From Bacillota bacterium (GTDB lineage: Bacteria; Bacillota; Clostridia; Christensenellales; Aristaeellaceae), in assembly GCA_023413135.1 (NCBI GenBank), contig JAEZQK010000068.1, positions 1 through 31,209 on the forward strand: a stretch of DNA of 31,209 nt. The letters run 5' to 3'. Each line of letters opens with the position of its first letter. Within the stretch, counting starts at the first letter, position 1. The notes under the pieces were generated by a model. The model was not told the DNA's origin, ran no database searches, and saw only the letters and a list, made by a program, of their open reading frames with translations. Positions 21,593 through 30,431 of this stretch are shown here, piece after piece. Both the position numbers and the translations under genes were made by a program.

Positions 21593-24225
21593 TCGCCCAT
21601 CCCTTTCAGTTCGGCGATGCGCTTTGTTATGGTCGCCGCCATGGCCTGATTGGTGGAAAGCTTTTCTTTTTCCTGCTCCACCAATGAAGCCGGGGCTTTT
21701 TGCATAAAGCCCGGATTATTCAATTTCCCCGCCGCCCGTTCGATCTCCTTCAAAAGGTTCTCATGTTCCTTTTGCAGGCGGGCGATTTCCTTCTCAAAGT
21801 CCACCAGGTCGCCCAGGGGGATGAATAATTCCCCAGCGGCGCACACGGCGCTCACCGTCTTTTCCAAGATGGCTGTCCTGTCTGTCATTATTTCGCTATG
21901 GGATACCCCAGCCAGCCGTTGGAAATACTGCCCGGCGCCCTGAAGCGTTTCGGTCCAGCCCTGTGAAGGCAGCAGCATGAGGCGCGTGCGCTTCCCTGCG
22001 GCCACGTTCATTTCCGCCCGCAGGTTGCGGATGGTTTTGATCATGTCCATCACGCCCTGCATGTGGCCTTCCTCCGCCGGGAAATCGTAGGCGGAATCGA
22101 GCTTGGGCCAGCAGGACATCATCAGGAACCCTTGCGCCCCCGGCAGGCTTTTGTACACCGCCTCAGTCAGGAAGGGCATGAAGGGGTGAAGAAGCTTCAA
22201 AAGCGTCTCCAGCACATGCAATAGCACCGCCTGGGCCGTTGCACGGCTATTTGCGTCCTCACCCATCAAACGGCTCTTGGAAAGCTCGATATACCAGTCA
22301 CAAAACTCCGACCAGGCAAAGTCGTATATCTTCTGGGCCGCCAGGCCAAAGTCGCCGTCCTCCATGTGGGCGGATACTTCCCGGATAGCTTGCTGGCTGC
22401 GGGAAAGAATCCACTGATCCGGCAACAGCAGCGTTTTTCCGGCCAGTTCCTCACGAGACTGAGTGTACATGAGCACGAAGCGGGAGGCGTTCCACACCTT
22501 GTTGGCAAAGTTCCGGGCCGCCTCCACCTTTTCGGTGGAGAAGCGGGTATCGTTACCGGGGCTCACGCCCATGGCCAGGGAAAAGCGCAGCGCATCGGCA
22601 CCGTACTGCTCGATGATGTCCAGGGGGTCCACGCCATTGCCCAGGGATTTTGACATTTTGCGGCCCTTGTCATCCCGCACCAGGCCATGCATAAGCACAG
22701 TATGAAAAGGTGTCTGCCCCATTTGCTCAATGCCGCTTAAGATCATACGTGCAACCCAGAAGAAGATGATGTCATACCCTGTCACCAGCACATCGGTGGG
22801 ATAGAAATACTTCAAATCCTCCGTATCTTCCGGCCAGCCCAAGGTAGAGAAGGGCCACAAGGCCGAGGAGAACCAGGTGTCCAGCACATCTTCATCCTGT
22901 TTTAGGTGGGTGCTGCCGCACTTTGTACAAGAGGAAGGCTCTTCCCGCGTCACTGTTGTATACCCGCAGTCGTCGCAGTACCAGGCGGGAATGCGATGGC
23001 CCCACCACAATTGGCGGCTGATGCACCAGTCACGGATGTTCTCCATCCAGTTGTAATACGTTTTGGAAAACCGCTCGGGCACGAATTTCGTTTTGCCTTC
23101 CCGAACAGCTTCCAAGGCAGGTTCGGCCAAGGGCTTCATCTTCACAAACCACTGGCGGCTCACCAAGGGCTCCACCGTCTTGTGGCAGCGGTAGCAGGTG
23201 CCCACGTTATGGTTGTAATCCTCAATCTTGATCAGAAGGCCCAGAGCCTTTAAGTCTTCCACCACACGCTTGCGGCATTCCTGCTGGGTAAGCCCCGCGT
23301 ATTTGCCCGCAGCCTCGTTCATGGTGCCGTCGTCATTGGTCACCCGCAAAATGGGCAAATCGTGACGCTGGGCCACCTCAAAGTCATTGGGGTCGTGGGC
23401 CGGCGTCATTTTCACCGCGCCGGTGCCGAATTCCTTATCCACATAGCTGTCGGCCACTACGGGAATCTCCCGGTCCATCAGTGGCAGGATCACAGATTTG
23501 CCCACCAGATGCGTGTAGCGCTCATCCTCCGGGTTCACGGCCACACCGGTATCCCCCAGCATGGTCTCCGGCCTGGTGGTAGCCACTACCACACCCGCAC
23601 TGCCGTCTTGGCTAGGATAGCGGATGTGCCACAGATGGGAAAATTGCTCCTCGTACTCCACCTCGGCGTCGGAAAGGGCCGTCTTGCACACGGGGCACCA
23701 GTTGATGATGCGGTCGCCCCGGTAGATAAGGTCTTTTTCATACAGGCGCACGAACACCTCCCGCACGGCCTTGGAGCAGCCCTCATCCATGGTGAAGCGT
23801 TCCCGGCTCCAGTCGCAGCTGGCGCCCAGGCGGCGAAGCTGTTTTGTGATGCGCCCGCCGTATTCGGCCTTCCACTTCCAGGCGCGATCCAAAAAGGCAT
23901 CCCGGCCGATATCTTCCTTGGTGAGGCCTTCCTTGGCCATCTGCTCCACAATTTTGACTTCCGTGGCGATGGATGCATGGTCCGTGCCCGGCAGCCACAG
24001 CGTGGCATCGCCCTTCATGCGGTGATAGCGCACAGGTGCGTCCTGCATCAGGCAGTCCATGGCGTGGCCCATGTGCAGCTGCCCCGTAATGTTGGGCGGC
24101 GGCATAACAATAGTAAAGGTCTCCTTGCCCGGTATCCGGTGCCCCACAAACGCGCCGGATTCTTCCCACTCCTTGTATATTTCCCCTTCAATCGCCTGGG
24201 GATTGAACACTTTTTCCATTTCCAT
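21589..24225 (-). CDS. valS: Valyl-tRNA synthetase
   Basis: 878 residues, class I aminoacyl-tRNA synthetase charging tRNA-Val, full length. HIGH is HMGH at 51-54 and KMSKS is exact at 523-527. The editing domain carries the STTRPETMLGD-like stretch (ATTRPETMLGDTGVAV), a zinc-type CxxC pair is visible in YCDDCGYTT and CTKCGST, and the C-terminus ends in the usual coiled-coil arm. Start 24225 has GGAGG ten bases upstream; a second ATG two codons later is possible. It is preceded by a small membrane-protein gene and a T-box leader with a valine specifier, so expression should rise when uncharged tRNA-Val accumulates. Confidence 0.98.
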   Translation of the reverse strand: MEMEKVFNPQAIEGEIYKEWEESGAFVGHRIPGKETFTIVMPPPNITGQLHMGHAMDCLMQDAPVRYHRMKGDATLWLPGTDHASIATEVKIVEQMAKEGLTKEDIGRDAFLDRAWKWKAEYGGRITKQLRRLGASCDWSRERFTMDEGCSKAVREVFVRLYEKDLIYRGDRIINWCPVCKTALSDAEVEYEEQFSHLWHIRYPSQDGSAGVVVATTRPETMLGDTGVAVNPEDERYTHLVGKSVILPLMDREIPVVADSYVDKEFGTGAVKMTPAHDPNDFEVAQRHDLPILRVTNDDGTMNEAAGKYAGLTQQECRKRVVEDLKALGLLIKIEDYNHNVGTCYRCHKTVEPLVSRQWFVKMKPLAEPALEAVREGKTKFVPERFSKTYYNWMENIRDWCISRQLWWGHRIPAWYCDDCGYTTVTREEPSSCTKCGSTHLKQDEDVLDTWFSSALWPFSTLGWPEDTEDLKYFYPTDVLVTGYDIIFFWVARMILSGIEQMGQTPFHTVLMHGLVRDDKGRKMSKSLGNGVDPLDIIEQYGADALRFSLAMGVSPGNDTRFSTEKVEAARNFANKVWNASRFVLMYTQSREELAGKTLLLPDQWILSRSQQAIREVSAHMEDGDFGLAAQKIYDFAWSEFCDWYIELSKSRLMGEDANSRATAQAVLLHVLETLLKLLHPFMPFLTEAVYKSLPGAQGFLMMSCWPKLDSAYDFPAEEGHMQGVMDMIKTIRNLRAEMNVAAGKRTRLMLLPSQGWTETLQGAGQYFQRLAGVSHSEIMTDRTAILEKTVSAVCAAGELFIPLGDLVDFEKEIARLQKEHENLLKEIERAAGKLNNPGFMQKAPASLVEQEKEKLSTNQAMAATITKRIAELKGMGE

Positions 24226-24240
24226 AAACTCTTGTCCTCC

Positions 24241-24444
24241 TCAACCAAATACATCCAGCAGGATCAGCGCGCCTAAAAACGTCAACGCCAACCCCACGAA
24301 GCGGACGGCAGCGGCCAGCCTGGCCCCGTGTTGGGGAAGGATTTTTGCGGCCAGCTTGTGGCCGGAAAACCCTAAAACTGCGCCGCACAGCAGCAAAATA
24401 AGTCCTGGCACATCCAGCTTGGCGACGATCTGCGCCGTATCCAT
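24241..24444 (-). CDS. Small two-helix membrane protein under the valine T-box
   Basis: 67 residues with two hydrophobic segments (about 13-28 and 45-64) separated by a basic loop (GHKLAAKIL and following). No family is recognised. It is likely real because GGAGGGG lies seven bases before its ATG, it fills the space between the T-box terminator and valS, and valS follows its stop by 15 bases. Its position means it is induced by valine starvation together with valS. A role in amino-acid uptake or only in leader translation cannot be told apart from sequence. Confidence 0.65.
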   Translation of the reverse strand: MDTAQIVAKLDVPGLILLLCGAVLGFSGHKLAAKILPQHGARLAAAVRFVGLALTFLGALILLDVFG

Positions 24445-24468
24445 GGCTGATCCCCTCCTCTGTTATAC

Positions 24469-24705
24469 AAAAAAGGAACTGCCCGCGTCCCGAAGGACGG
24501 AGCAGTTCCGTGGTACCACCTTGCTTCGCGGCAGTTTGCCGCCTCTTGGCACGATCACGGGTGCAACCGGGCGAAGTAATCAAGCATATGCTCTTTCCCC
24601 CACCGCCCTCCAAAGCGACCTTCCATCCAAACGTGCCTGCAGAACCTTTCAGCCGGTGAGCTCCGCTCTCTTGAGGGGATTGGATGTACTCCTCTTTTTC
24701 ACAGG
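24469..24705 (-). ncRNA. Valine T-box riboswitch leader
   Basis: On the minus strand the T-box consensus AAGGTGGTACCACG lies at 24522-24509, giving UGGU to pair with the ACCA end of tRNA-Val. It is followed by a terminator: GGAACTGCTCCGTCC (24509-24495), CGAA-type loop, GGACGCGGGCAGTTCC (24490-24475) and six T residues (24474-24469). Stem I includes AGAGAGCGGAG and CUGAAAGG motifs, and the likely specifier is GUC (24619-24617) in GGAAGGTCGC, a valine codon. Uncharged tRNA would open the terminator before the small membrane gene, valS and folC. The 5' boundary is approximate. Confidence 0.93.
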
Positions 24706-24722
24706 GCAAGAATGTAATGGAA

Positions 24723-24917
24723 TTAGGCCTTCTTCTTGTCTTCTTCCATTTTGACGACCTGCTTGCCGTCATAATAGCCGCAATGCTTGCAGACCCGGTG
24801 GGACATCTTCATTTTGTGGCACTGGGGGCATTCTACGATGCCGGGAAGGGTCAGTTTCCAATTGGCCCGGCGGCTGTGCTTGCGGGCCTTGGAAGTTCTA
24901 TACTTGGGAAGAGCCAT
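24723..24917 (-). CDS. rpmF: 50S ribosomal protein L32
   Basis: 64 residues, small zinc-ribbon protein of the large ribosomal subunit. The start MALPKYRTSKARKHSRRANWKL and the four cysteines in CPQC and CKHC show the zinc-binding (C+) form. GAGGAGG precedes the ATG, which is only two bases after the yceD stop; yceD-rpmF is a widely conserved pair. The T-box leader begins within a few tens of bases after the stop. Confidence 0.97.
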   Translation of the reverse strand: MALPKYRTSKARKHSRRANWKLTLPGIVECPQCHKMKMSHRVCKHCGYYDGKQVVKMEEDKKKA

Positions 24918-24919
24918 GA

Positions 24920-25429
24920 CTACACCTCCTCATCCTTTGTCAGCAGTTGCTGCAGTGCCTCAAAAGGATGCTTTGCCTGCATTTCCTTCCGGCATGTGCA
25001 ATGATTCTTATTCAGGTTTTCCCCGCACACCGGGCAAAGACCCTTGCAGTCCTCCCCGCACACAAAGCGCATGGGGAGAGCCAATACGGCCATGGACAGC
25101 ATCAAGTGGCTCAAATCCAGAAAAGTGCCTTCAAAAGCAAATTTGTCAGGATCCTCCGGATCGCCGTCCTGCACGAAAATTTCCCGAAAGGGAACCATAA
25201 GCTCCACCTGCGCAGGGCCTAAACACTTGGCGCAGCGGGCGTGGACGGCGGCTGTAAGCTGTCCCATGATCAACACGCTTTTCCCGGCGGCGCTGTACAT
25301 GCCGCTGAGGGTCACCCCGTCAAAGGAGACCGGTTCCCCCAGGATGTCCTGGGTGGGGATTTCGCCGCTCAGCTCAAAGGGAAATTCGGTGCCTTGCGAG
25401 CGAAGTGCCCGGGAAATATCCAAAAGCAT
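24920..25429 (-). CDS. YceD/DUF177-family protein
   Basis: 169 residues, the conserved YceD (DUF177) protein that precedes rpmF in many bacteria; in plants and E. coli relatives it is linked with 23S rRNA processing or ribosome assembly. The core CAKCL and the C-terminal cysteine-rich part (CGEDCKGLCPVCGENLN, then CTC) are typical. The C-terminal cysteines could bind a metal. Start 25429 has GAGGTG upstream and lies about 23 bases after the transcription start predicted from a perfect promoter. Confidence 0.9.
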   Translation of the reverse strand: MLLDISRALRSQGTEFPFELSGEIPTQDILGEPVSFDGVTLSGMYSAAGKSVLIMGQLTAAVHARCAKCLGPAQVELMVPFREIFVQDGDPEDPDKFAFEGTFLDLSHLMLSMAVLALPMRFVCGEDCKGLCPVCGENLNKNHCTCRKEMQAKHPFEALQQLLTKDEEV

Positions 25430-25458
25430 GGCTTCACCTCAAAATGTGACCGTCGACT

Positions 25459-25487
25459 ATTATAGAATGCGGGGCGATATTTGTCAA
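25459..25487 (-). promoter_or_regulatory. Consensus promoter of yceD-rpmF
   Basis: A perfect sigma-A promoter on the minus strand: TTGACA (25487-25482), 17 bases, TATAAT (25464-25459). It should be strong and unregulated, as suits a ribosomal protein gene. It lies in the 78-base gap after ackA. Confidence 0.9.
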
Positions 25488-25507
25488 TCTTTATTTTTGG
25501 AAGGAAG

Positions 25508-26701
25508 TTACCTGGCAGTAACAAGCTCCAGCGTATCCCGGGCGATAACGATCTCCTCATTGGTGGGGATCACAACGATCTTCACCTTGCTGTCGTCGGT
25601 GGAAATAATGGCTTCATCCCTGGTGTTGTTCTTGTTCAGATCCAGCTTTGCGCCCAGGTAATCGAAGCCCTCCATCACCATACGCCGAAGGTTGATGTTG
25701 TTTTCGCCGATGCCGGCAGTGAACACGATCACATCCACACCGTTCATGGCGGCAGCATACGCCCCGATATACTTGCGGATACCGTACGCCAGCATTTCAC
25801 GGGCGGTGATGGCATCTTCATTTCCATTTGCGGCGGCGGCGTCGATGTCGCGCATATCGCTGGAGATGCCGGAAAGTCCAACCAGGCCGGACTTCTTGTT
25901 GAGGATATCCAGCACCTCATCCACCGTCTTGTGGTCGTTGTTGGCGATGAACTGCACCACGGCCGGGTCCAGGCTGCCGGAACGGGTGCCCATGACAACG
26001 CCTTCCAGTGGCGTGATGCCCATGCTGGTATCGATGCACTTGCCGTCCTTCACCGCAGCCAGCGAGGAGCCGTTGCCCAGATGGCAGGTGATAATTTTGA
26101 GCCCTTCCACCGGCAAGCCCAGGAACTCAGCGGCCCGCTTGCTCACATAGCGGTGGGAAGTGCCGTGGAAGCCGTAGCGGCGTATCTTCAGGCGGGTATA
26201 GTATTCCTTGGATACGCCGTACAGATACGCCTTTTTCGGCATCGTTTGATGAAAGGCCGTGTCAAACACCGCCACATTGGGGGTGCTGGGCATGATCTTC
26301 TGGCAGGCGCGGATACCCATCAGGTTGGCGGGGTTATGGAGCGGTCCCAGGGGGATGTTTTCCTCAATAGCCACGATGACGGCATCGTTGACAAGCACGG
26401 AGCCTGAGAACTTTTCCCCGCCGTGTAGCACCCGGTGGCCCACCGCGCCGATTTCATCCATATTTTTCACGACGCCCTTTTCCTTGTCGGTCAAGGCGGC
26501 CAGCATGTACTGAATGCCCTCCACATGGTCCTTCATGGGCGCCTGGGCTTCAAACACCTTGTCCCCCGCGGTTTGCTTGATCTTGCTGCCCGCAATGCCG
26601 ATGCGCTCCACCAAGCCCTTGGCCAGGATGGATTCATCCTGCATATCGATCAATTGATACTTCAGCGACGAGGAACCGGCGTTCAAAATCAGAATTTTCA
26701 T
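25508..26701 (-). CDS. ackA: Acetate kinase
   Basis: 397 residues, the usual length. Converts acetyl phosphate and ADP to acetate and ATP in the cytosol, the ATP-yielding end of fermentation. Seen are the N-terminal NAGSSSLKYQLID, GHRVLHGGEKF, the substrate motif RYGFHGTSHRYV and the C-terminal FTAGIGENN. GGGAGAA precedes the ATG. It follows pta by 26 bases, so both are one transcript. The DNA shows no terminator between ackA and the next promoter, so read-through into yceD is possible. Confidence 0.97.
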   Translation of the reverse strand: MKILILNAGSSSLKYQLIDMQDESILAKGLVERIGIAGSKIKQTAGDKVFEAQAPMKDHVEGIQYMLAALTDKEKGVVKNMDEIGAVGHRVLHGGEKFSGSVLVNDAVIVAIEENIPLGPLHNPANLMGIRACQKIMPSTPNVAVFDTAFHQTMPKKAYLYGVSKEYYTRLKIRRYGFHGTSHRYVSKRAAEFLGLPVEGLKIITCHLGNGSSLAAVKDGKCIDTSMGITPLEGVVMGTRSGSLDPAVVQFIANNDHKTVDEVLDILNKKSGLVGLSGISSDMRDIDAAAANGNEDAITAREMLAYGIRKYIGAYAAAMNGVDVIVFTAGIGENNINLRRMVMEGFDYLGAKLDLNKNNTRDEAIISTDDSKVKIVVIPTNEEIVIARDTLELVTAR

Positions 26702-26727
26702 TTGCTGAATTCTCCCTTACTGCACTT

Positions 26728-27723
26728 TTACTGGGCCTTAACGGCGGTAATGGCCACAACGCTCACGATATCCTCTACCGAGCAGCCGCGGCTCAGATCA
26801 TTCACAGGCTTGTTAAGACCCTGCACGATGGGGCCGATAGCCTCCGCCCCCGCCAGGCGCTGCACCAGCTTGTAGCCGATGTTGCCGGCCTGCAGATCGG
26901 GGAAAATAAGTACGTTCGCCTTGCCGGCCACGGGGCTGCCTGGGCTCTTCAATTGGCCTACGGATTCCACCAACGCGGCATCCGCCTGCAATTCGCCGTC
27001 CACGTTCAGGCTCGGGGCCAGTTCCTTGACTTTCTTGGTTGCTTCCTGCACCTTGGTCACCAGTTCATGGGAGGCGCTGCCCTTGGTGGAGAAGGAAAGC
27101 ATGGCCACACGGGGATCCAGGCCTGTCAGTTCCTTGCCTGTTTGGGCGCTGGCAATCGCGATGGCGGCCAGCTCATCCACCGTCGGGTTGGGAATCACGG
27201 CGCAGTCGCCAAACACCAGCACGCCATCGTCCCCATACTGTTTGTTGGGCAGCTCCATCAAAAAGCAGGAAGAAACCACCGAGATGCCCGGTGCGGTCTT
27301 GATGATTTGCAGGGCCGGCCGCAGCGTGTTGCCGGTGGAATTGATGGCACCGGCCACCATGCCGTCGGCATCTCCCGCCTTCACCATCACCGTTGCAAAA
27401 TACAGCGTATTTGTGCGGACCAGCTTGTCCGCTTCCTCCATGGTCATGCCCTTGCTCTTGCGAAGATCGTATAAAAGCTGCGCGTAAGGAGCAGTCTTTG
27501 CGCTGACGGCGGGATCCTCCAGCCCCACGCCCGTTAGGTCTACCTGATGCTGGGCGGCCACCTTTTTTATTTCATCTACGGGGCCGACGAGTGTGACGCG
27601 GGCAATGCCCTCTTTCACAATGCGGGCCGACGCCTGAACGGTGCGGGGTTCGGTGCCTTCCGCCAGGACGATATGCTTTACGTTTTGCCTGGCTTTTGCC
27701 TTGATCTTTTCCAGAGCGGACAT
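26728..27723 (-). CDS. pta: Phosphate acetyltransferase
   Basis: 331 residues, the short form of Pta made only of the catalytic PTA/PTB domain, converting acetyl-CoA and phosphate to acetyl phosphate. Typical stretches are KHIVLAEGTEPRT near the start, GMVAGAINSTGNTLRPAL, VLVFGDCAVIPNPT and ANVLIFPDLQAGNIGYKLVQR (residues near 280-300). The frame extends to 27822, but ATG 27723 has AAGGAGG eight bases upstream and gives the normal N-terminus. With ackA it forms the acetate branch. Confidence 0.96.
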   Translation of the reverse strand: MSALEKIKAKARQNVKHIVLAEGTEPRTVQASARIVKEGIARVTLVGPVDEIKKVAAQHQVDLTGVGLEDPAVSAKTAPYAQLLYDLRKSKGMTMEEADKLVRTNTLYFATVMVKAGDADGMVAGAINSTGNTLRPALQIIKTAPGISVVSSCFLMELPNKQYGDDGVLVFGDCAVIPNPTVDELAAIAIASAQTGKELTGLDPRVAMLSFSTKGSASHELVTKVQEATKKVKELAPSLNVDGELQADAALVESVGQLKSPGSPVAGKANVLIFPDLQAGNIGYKLVQRLAGAEAIGPIVQGLNKPVNDLSRGCSVEDIVSVVAITAVKAQ

Positions 27724-27784
27724 TGATAAAGCCTCCTTGACATAAAAATGAACGCGAAAAACGCGCATGCTTTCCAACCAATCT

Positions 27785-27796
27785 ATTATACAGGAT
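27785..27796 (-). promoter_or_regulatory. Probable -10 element of pta-ackA
   Basis: TATAAT on the minus strand at 27790-27785, preceded by CCTG. The position 17 bases upstream is only a T-run, so there is no good -35. The transcript would start near 27778 and carry a small CGCG-AAAAA-CGCG hairpin (27753-27765) in its leader. Confidence 0.45.
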
Positions 27797-27893
27797 TCCA
27801 TCCAGAAAAAAAAGGGTTCCACCGGCCAAAATACGAATAATCTTGTGCAGAAATGGAAAATAGCCAGGAAAAAACAGCGGAAAGGAACCGTTT

Positions 27894-29099
27894 ATGGCCG
27901 ATGTGACACCGCTTACGGTTTGCGGCGTAATCTGTGAGTACAATCCCTTTCACAAAGGGCATGCATACCAATTGCAAAAGGCCCGGGAATTATCCGGGGC
28001 CCGGGTGATGGTATGCGTCATGAGCGGGCCTTTCACCCAGCGGGGCGACGCTGCCATCGTCTCCCCCAGGCTGCGGGCGGAAATGGCGCTGAAATGCGGC
28101 GCGGATGTGGTGGTGGAGCTGCCGGCGGCCTATGCCGTGCGGGAGGCCGAGTTTTTCGCGCTGGGCGGCGTGTCAATCCTTAAGGCACTTAAAGCGGATT
28201 TCATTTCCTTCGGCTGTGAAAACGAGGATTTAGAGGGCTTAAAGAGTGCCGCGCTGCTGCTGGAAAAACCGACGGAAGCTTTTCAAGCGGCCCTGCGCTC
28301 GGGGCTCCAAAGAGGCCAGTCCCATGCAAAAGCCCAAGGCCTCGCCTTGCAGCATTGCCTTGACCACCCCCAAAGCGATATCGTTTCCGCGCCCAACAAT
28401 GTGCTGGCCATCTGCTATCTTCGGGCTTTGCTTCGCTTAAACAGCAGCATGACGCCCGTACCGGTGAAGCGCCTTGGGGATTACCATGATACAAGCTGGC
28501 AGGAAGGCTTTGCATCCGCCACCGCTGCCCGGGAAGCCATCCGGCGGGGCGACTGGCATCAAATCGAAAAGATGATCCCTGAGGATGCGCTGCCGCTGCT
28601 TTTGAAGGCACTGGAGGATGGCGCCGTCCACCGTCCGGAAGCGCTGGATATCCTGCTTCGGGAAAAGCTTCGTCCCTTAAGCAAAGAAGCGCTGCTTCAG
28701 TATCCCAACGTCGGCGAGGGCCTCGAAAACCGCCTCACGCGCCTTTCTCCCCTGCACATATCCCGCCAAAGCCTGCTTGCCGCCCTGAAGACAAAGCGGT
28801 ACACCCATGCCCGGCTAAACAGGCTGCTGACGCATATCCTGCTGGATATGACGCGGGACCGCCTGAATGATTGCACACCCCGGTCTTTCCGTTTGCTTGG
28901 CTTCCGATCAAGCGCCCGGGCTTATTTGAATTCCCTGCCCAAGGGGCTTTTGTATACGAAGGCCGCCCGCCAGGAAAAGGATGCATCCTTCCTCCTGGAC
29001 ATGGCGGCCTATGACCTCTGGTCTCTGGGCACTAACCTTCCCCTGGGAAACGGCTACCGCCAGCAGGTGGTGCGGATAGAGGAATTTGCTGCATTATAA
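27894..29099 (+). CDS. tmcAL: tRNA(Met) cytidine acetate ligase TmcAL
   Basis: 401 residues, YlbM family. In B. subtilis this enzyme uses acetate and ATP to make N4-acetylcytidine at the wobble base of elongator tRNA-Met. The nucleotidyltransferase motif is visible in CEYNPFHKGHAYQL (HxGH), then SGPFTQRGD, and SAPNNVLAICYLRAL in the middle. AAAGGAA precedes the ATG at 27894. It is divergent from pta-ackA, which makes its substrate acetate; the location near yceD-rpmF is seen in other Bacillota too. It ends six bases into the convergent proA gene. Confidence 0.93.
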   Translation: MADVTPLTVCGVICEYNPFHKGHAYQLQKARELSGARVMVCVMSGPFTQRGDAAIVSPRLRAEMALKCGADVVVELPAAYAVREAEFFALGGVSILKALKADFISFGCENEDLEGLKSAALLLEKPTEAFQAALRSGLQRGQSHAKAQGLALQHCLDHPQSDIVSAPNNVLAICYLRALLRLNSSMTPVPVKRLGDYHDTSWQEGFASATAAREAIRRGDWHQIEKMIPEDALPLLLKALEDGAVHRPEALDILLREKLRPLSKEALLQYPNVGEGLENRLTRLSPLHISRQSLLAALKTKRYTHARLNRLLTHILLDMTRDRLNDCTPRSFRLLGFRSSARAYLNSLPKGLLYTKAARQEKDASFLLDMAAYDLWSLGTNLPLGNGYRQQVVRIEEFAAL

Positions 29100-30395
29100 T
29101 AACGGAGCGCTCTCATCCAAATCCTTGTGTTGGAAAGGTGTTTTTCCCGCCTGCACATCCGCAAGCGTATTGCCACAGCCAAACAAAAGATATTTATACG
29201 AGCACAGCCCCTCCAATCCCATGGGCCCCCTGGCGTGAATCTTGCCCGTGGCGATCCCCACCTCCGCGCCAAAGCCGTAGCAGAAGCCGTCGGCAAAGCG
29301 GGTGGAGCAGTTGTGGTACACCCCGGCGCTGTCTACAAGGCTCATAAAGGTGCGCACTGCCTGCATATCTTCAGCCACGATGGTATCCGTGTGGCCTGAG
29401 CCGTAATGGTTGATATGGCGGATAGCCTCCCCCACGGTATCAACCACTTTGATGGATAGAATATAATTGAGGTACTCCGTCTCCCAGTCCTCTTCTGTGG
29501 CCGGTTCGCAAGGAATGATGGCCCGCGTCCTTTCGCAGCCACGCAACTGAACGTTCTTTTCCGCAAGCGCATTGGCGACGGCAGGCACAAAGGCCTCCGC
29601 GATGTCCTTGTGCACCAGCAGCGTTTCCGCCGCGTTGCACACCGCCACGTATTGTGTTTTGGAATCCACCGTCACCTTGACCGCCATATCGATATCTGCT
29701 GAAACGTCCACATACACGTGGCATATCCCGTCCGCATGGCCCAGCACCGGAATACGGCTGTTGTCCATGATGTAGCGCACGAATTCGTTGCTTCCCCTGG
29801 GGATGATCAGATCAATGCAGTCGTCCATCTTCAACATGTCCCGCACTTCTTCACGAGTGGTAAGAAGCGATGCCCAGCCAGATGGCATTTGAGCCTCGTG
29901 AGCAGCCTCCAACAAGGCATCCATCAGCGCCCGGTTGGTGCGTTCCGCTTCCCGTCCGCCCTTTAGAAGCACAGTATTTCCGCTTTTCAAACAAAGGGAA
30001 GCGATTTGCACCAGCGCATCGGGCCGGCTTTCAAAGATCACACCCACCACGCCGATGGGGCAAGACACGCGGTAGAGCTTAAGCCCCGGCATCAGCTCCC
30101 GGGCAAGCTTCGTATGGCCCAAGGGGTCGGGCAAATCGGAAAGTGCCAACAATCCCTTTTGAACCGCAAGCAGCTTTTTTTCGTCAAACAATAGACGCTT
30201 TTTCAGCGGTGGCGCCAAACCTTCATTGTCTGCCTGTTTCATATCCGCTTCATTTGCGGCGTAAATTTCCTGGCTGCGGCGCGCAAGCGCATCGGCCATC
30301 AGCACAAGAGCCTTGTTTCTATCTTCAATGGCCGAGGCAGCAAGCGGAATCGCTGCTTCCCGGGCCGAGACTGCCATCGATCTTGTATCCTGCAT
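29094..30395 (-). CDS. proA: Gamma-glutamyl phosphate reductase
   Basis: 433 residues, NADPH-dependent glutamate-5-semialdehyde dehydrogenase of proline synthesis. The aldehyde-dehydrogenase fold is seen in GVVGVIFESRPDALVQIASL, LLKGGREAERTN, IDLIIPRGSNEFV and the catalytic cysteine in VAVCNAAETLL; HARGPMGLEGL near the end is typical. The frame is open to 30782, antisense to smpB, but ATG 30395 has GGGGAGG eight bases upstream and a promoter 37 bases before it, so the longer version is rejected. The usual partner proB is not adjacent. Confidence 0.96.
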   Translation of the reverse strand: MQDTRSMAVSAREAAIPLAASAIEDRNKALVLMADALARRSQEIYAANEADMKQADNEGLAPPLKKRLLFDEKKLLAVQKGLLALSDLPDPLGHTKLARELMPGLKLYRVSCPIGVVGVIFESRPDALVQIASLCLKSGNTVLLKGGREAERTNRALMDALLEAAHEAQMPSGWASLLTTREEVRDMLKMDDCIDLIIPRGSNEFVRYIMDNSRIPVLGHADGICHVYVDVSADIDMAVKVTVDSKTQYVAVCNAAETLLVHKDIAEAFVPAVANALAEKNVQLRGCERTRAIIPCEPATEEDWETEYLNYILSIKVVDTVGEAIRHINHYGSGHTDTIVAEDMQAVRTFMSLVDSAGVYHNCSTRFADGFCYGFGAEVGIATGKIHARGPMGLEGLCSYKYLLFGCGNTLADVQAGKTPFQHKDLDESAPLL

Positions 30396-30431
30396 GGAGC
30401 GCGCCTCCCCTTGACCTAAAGTGTACATTCC

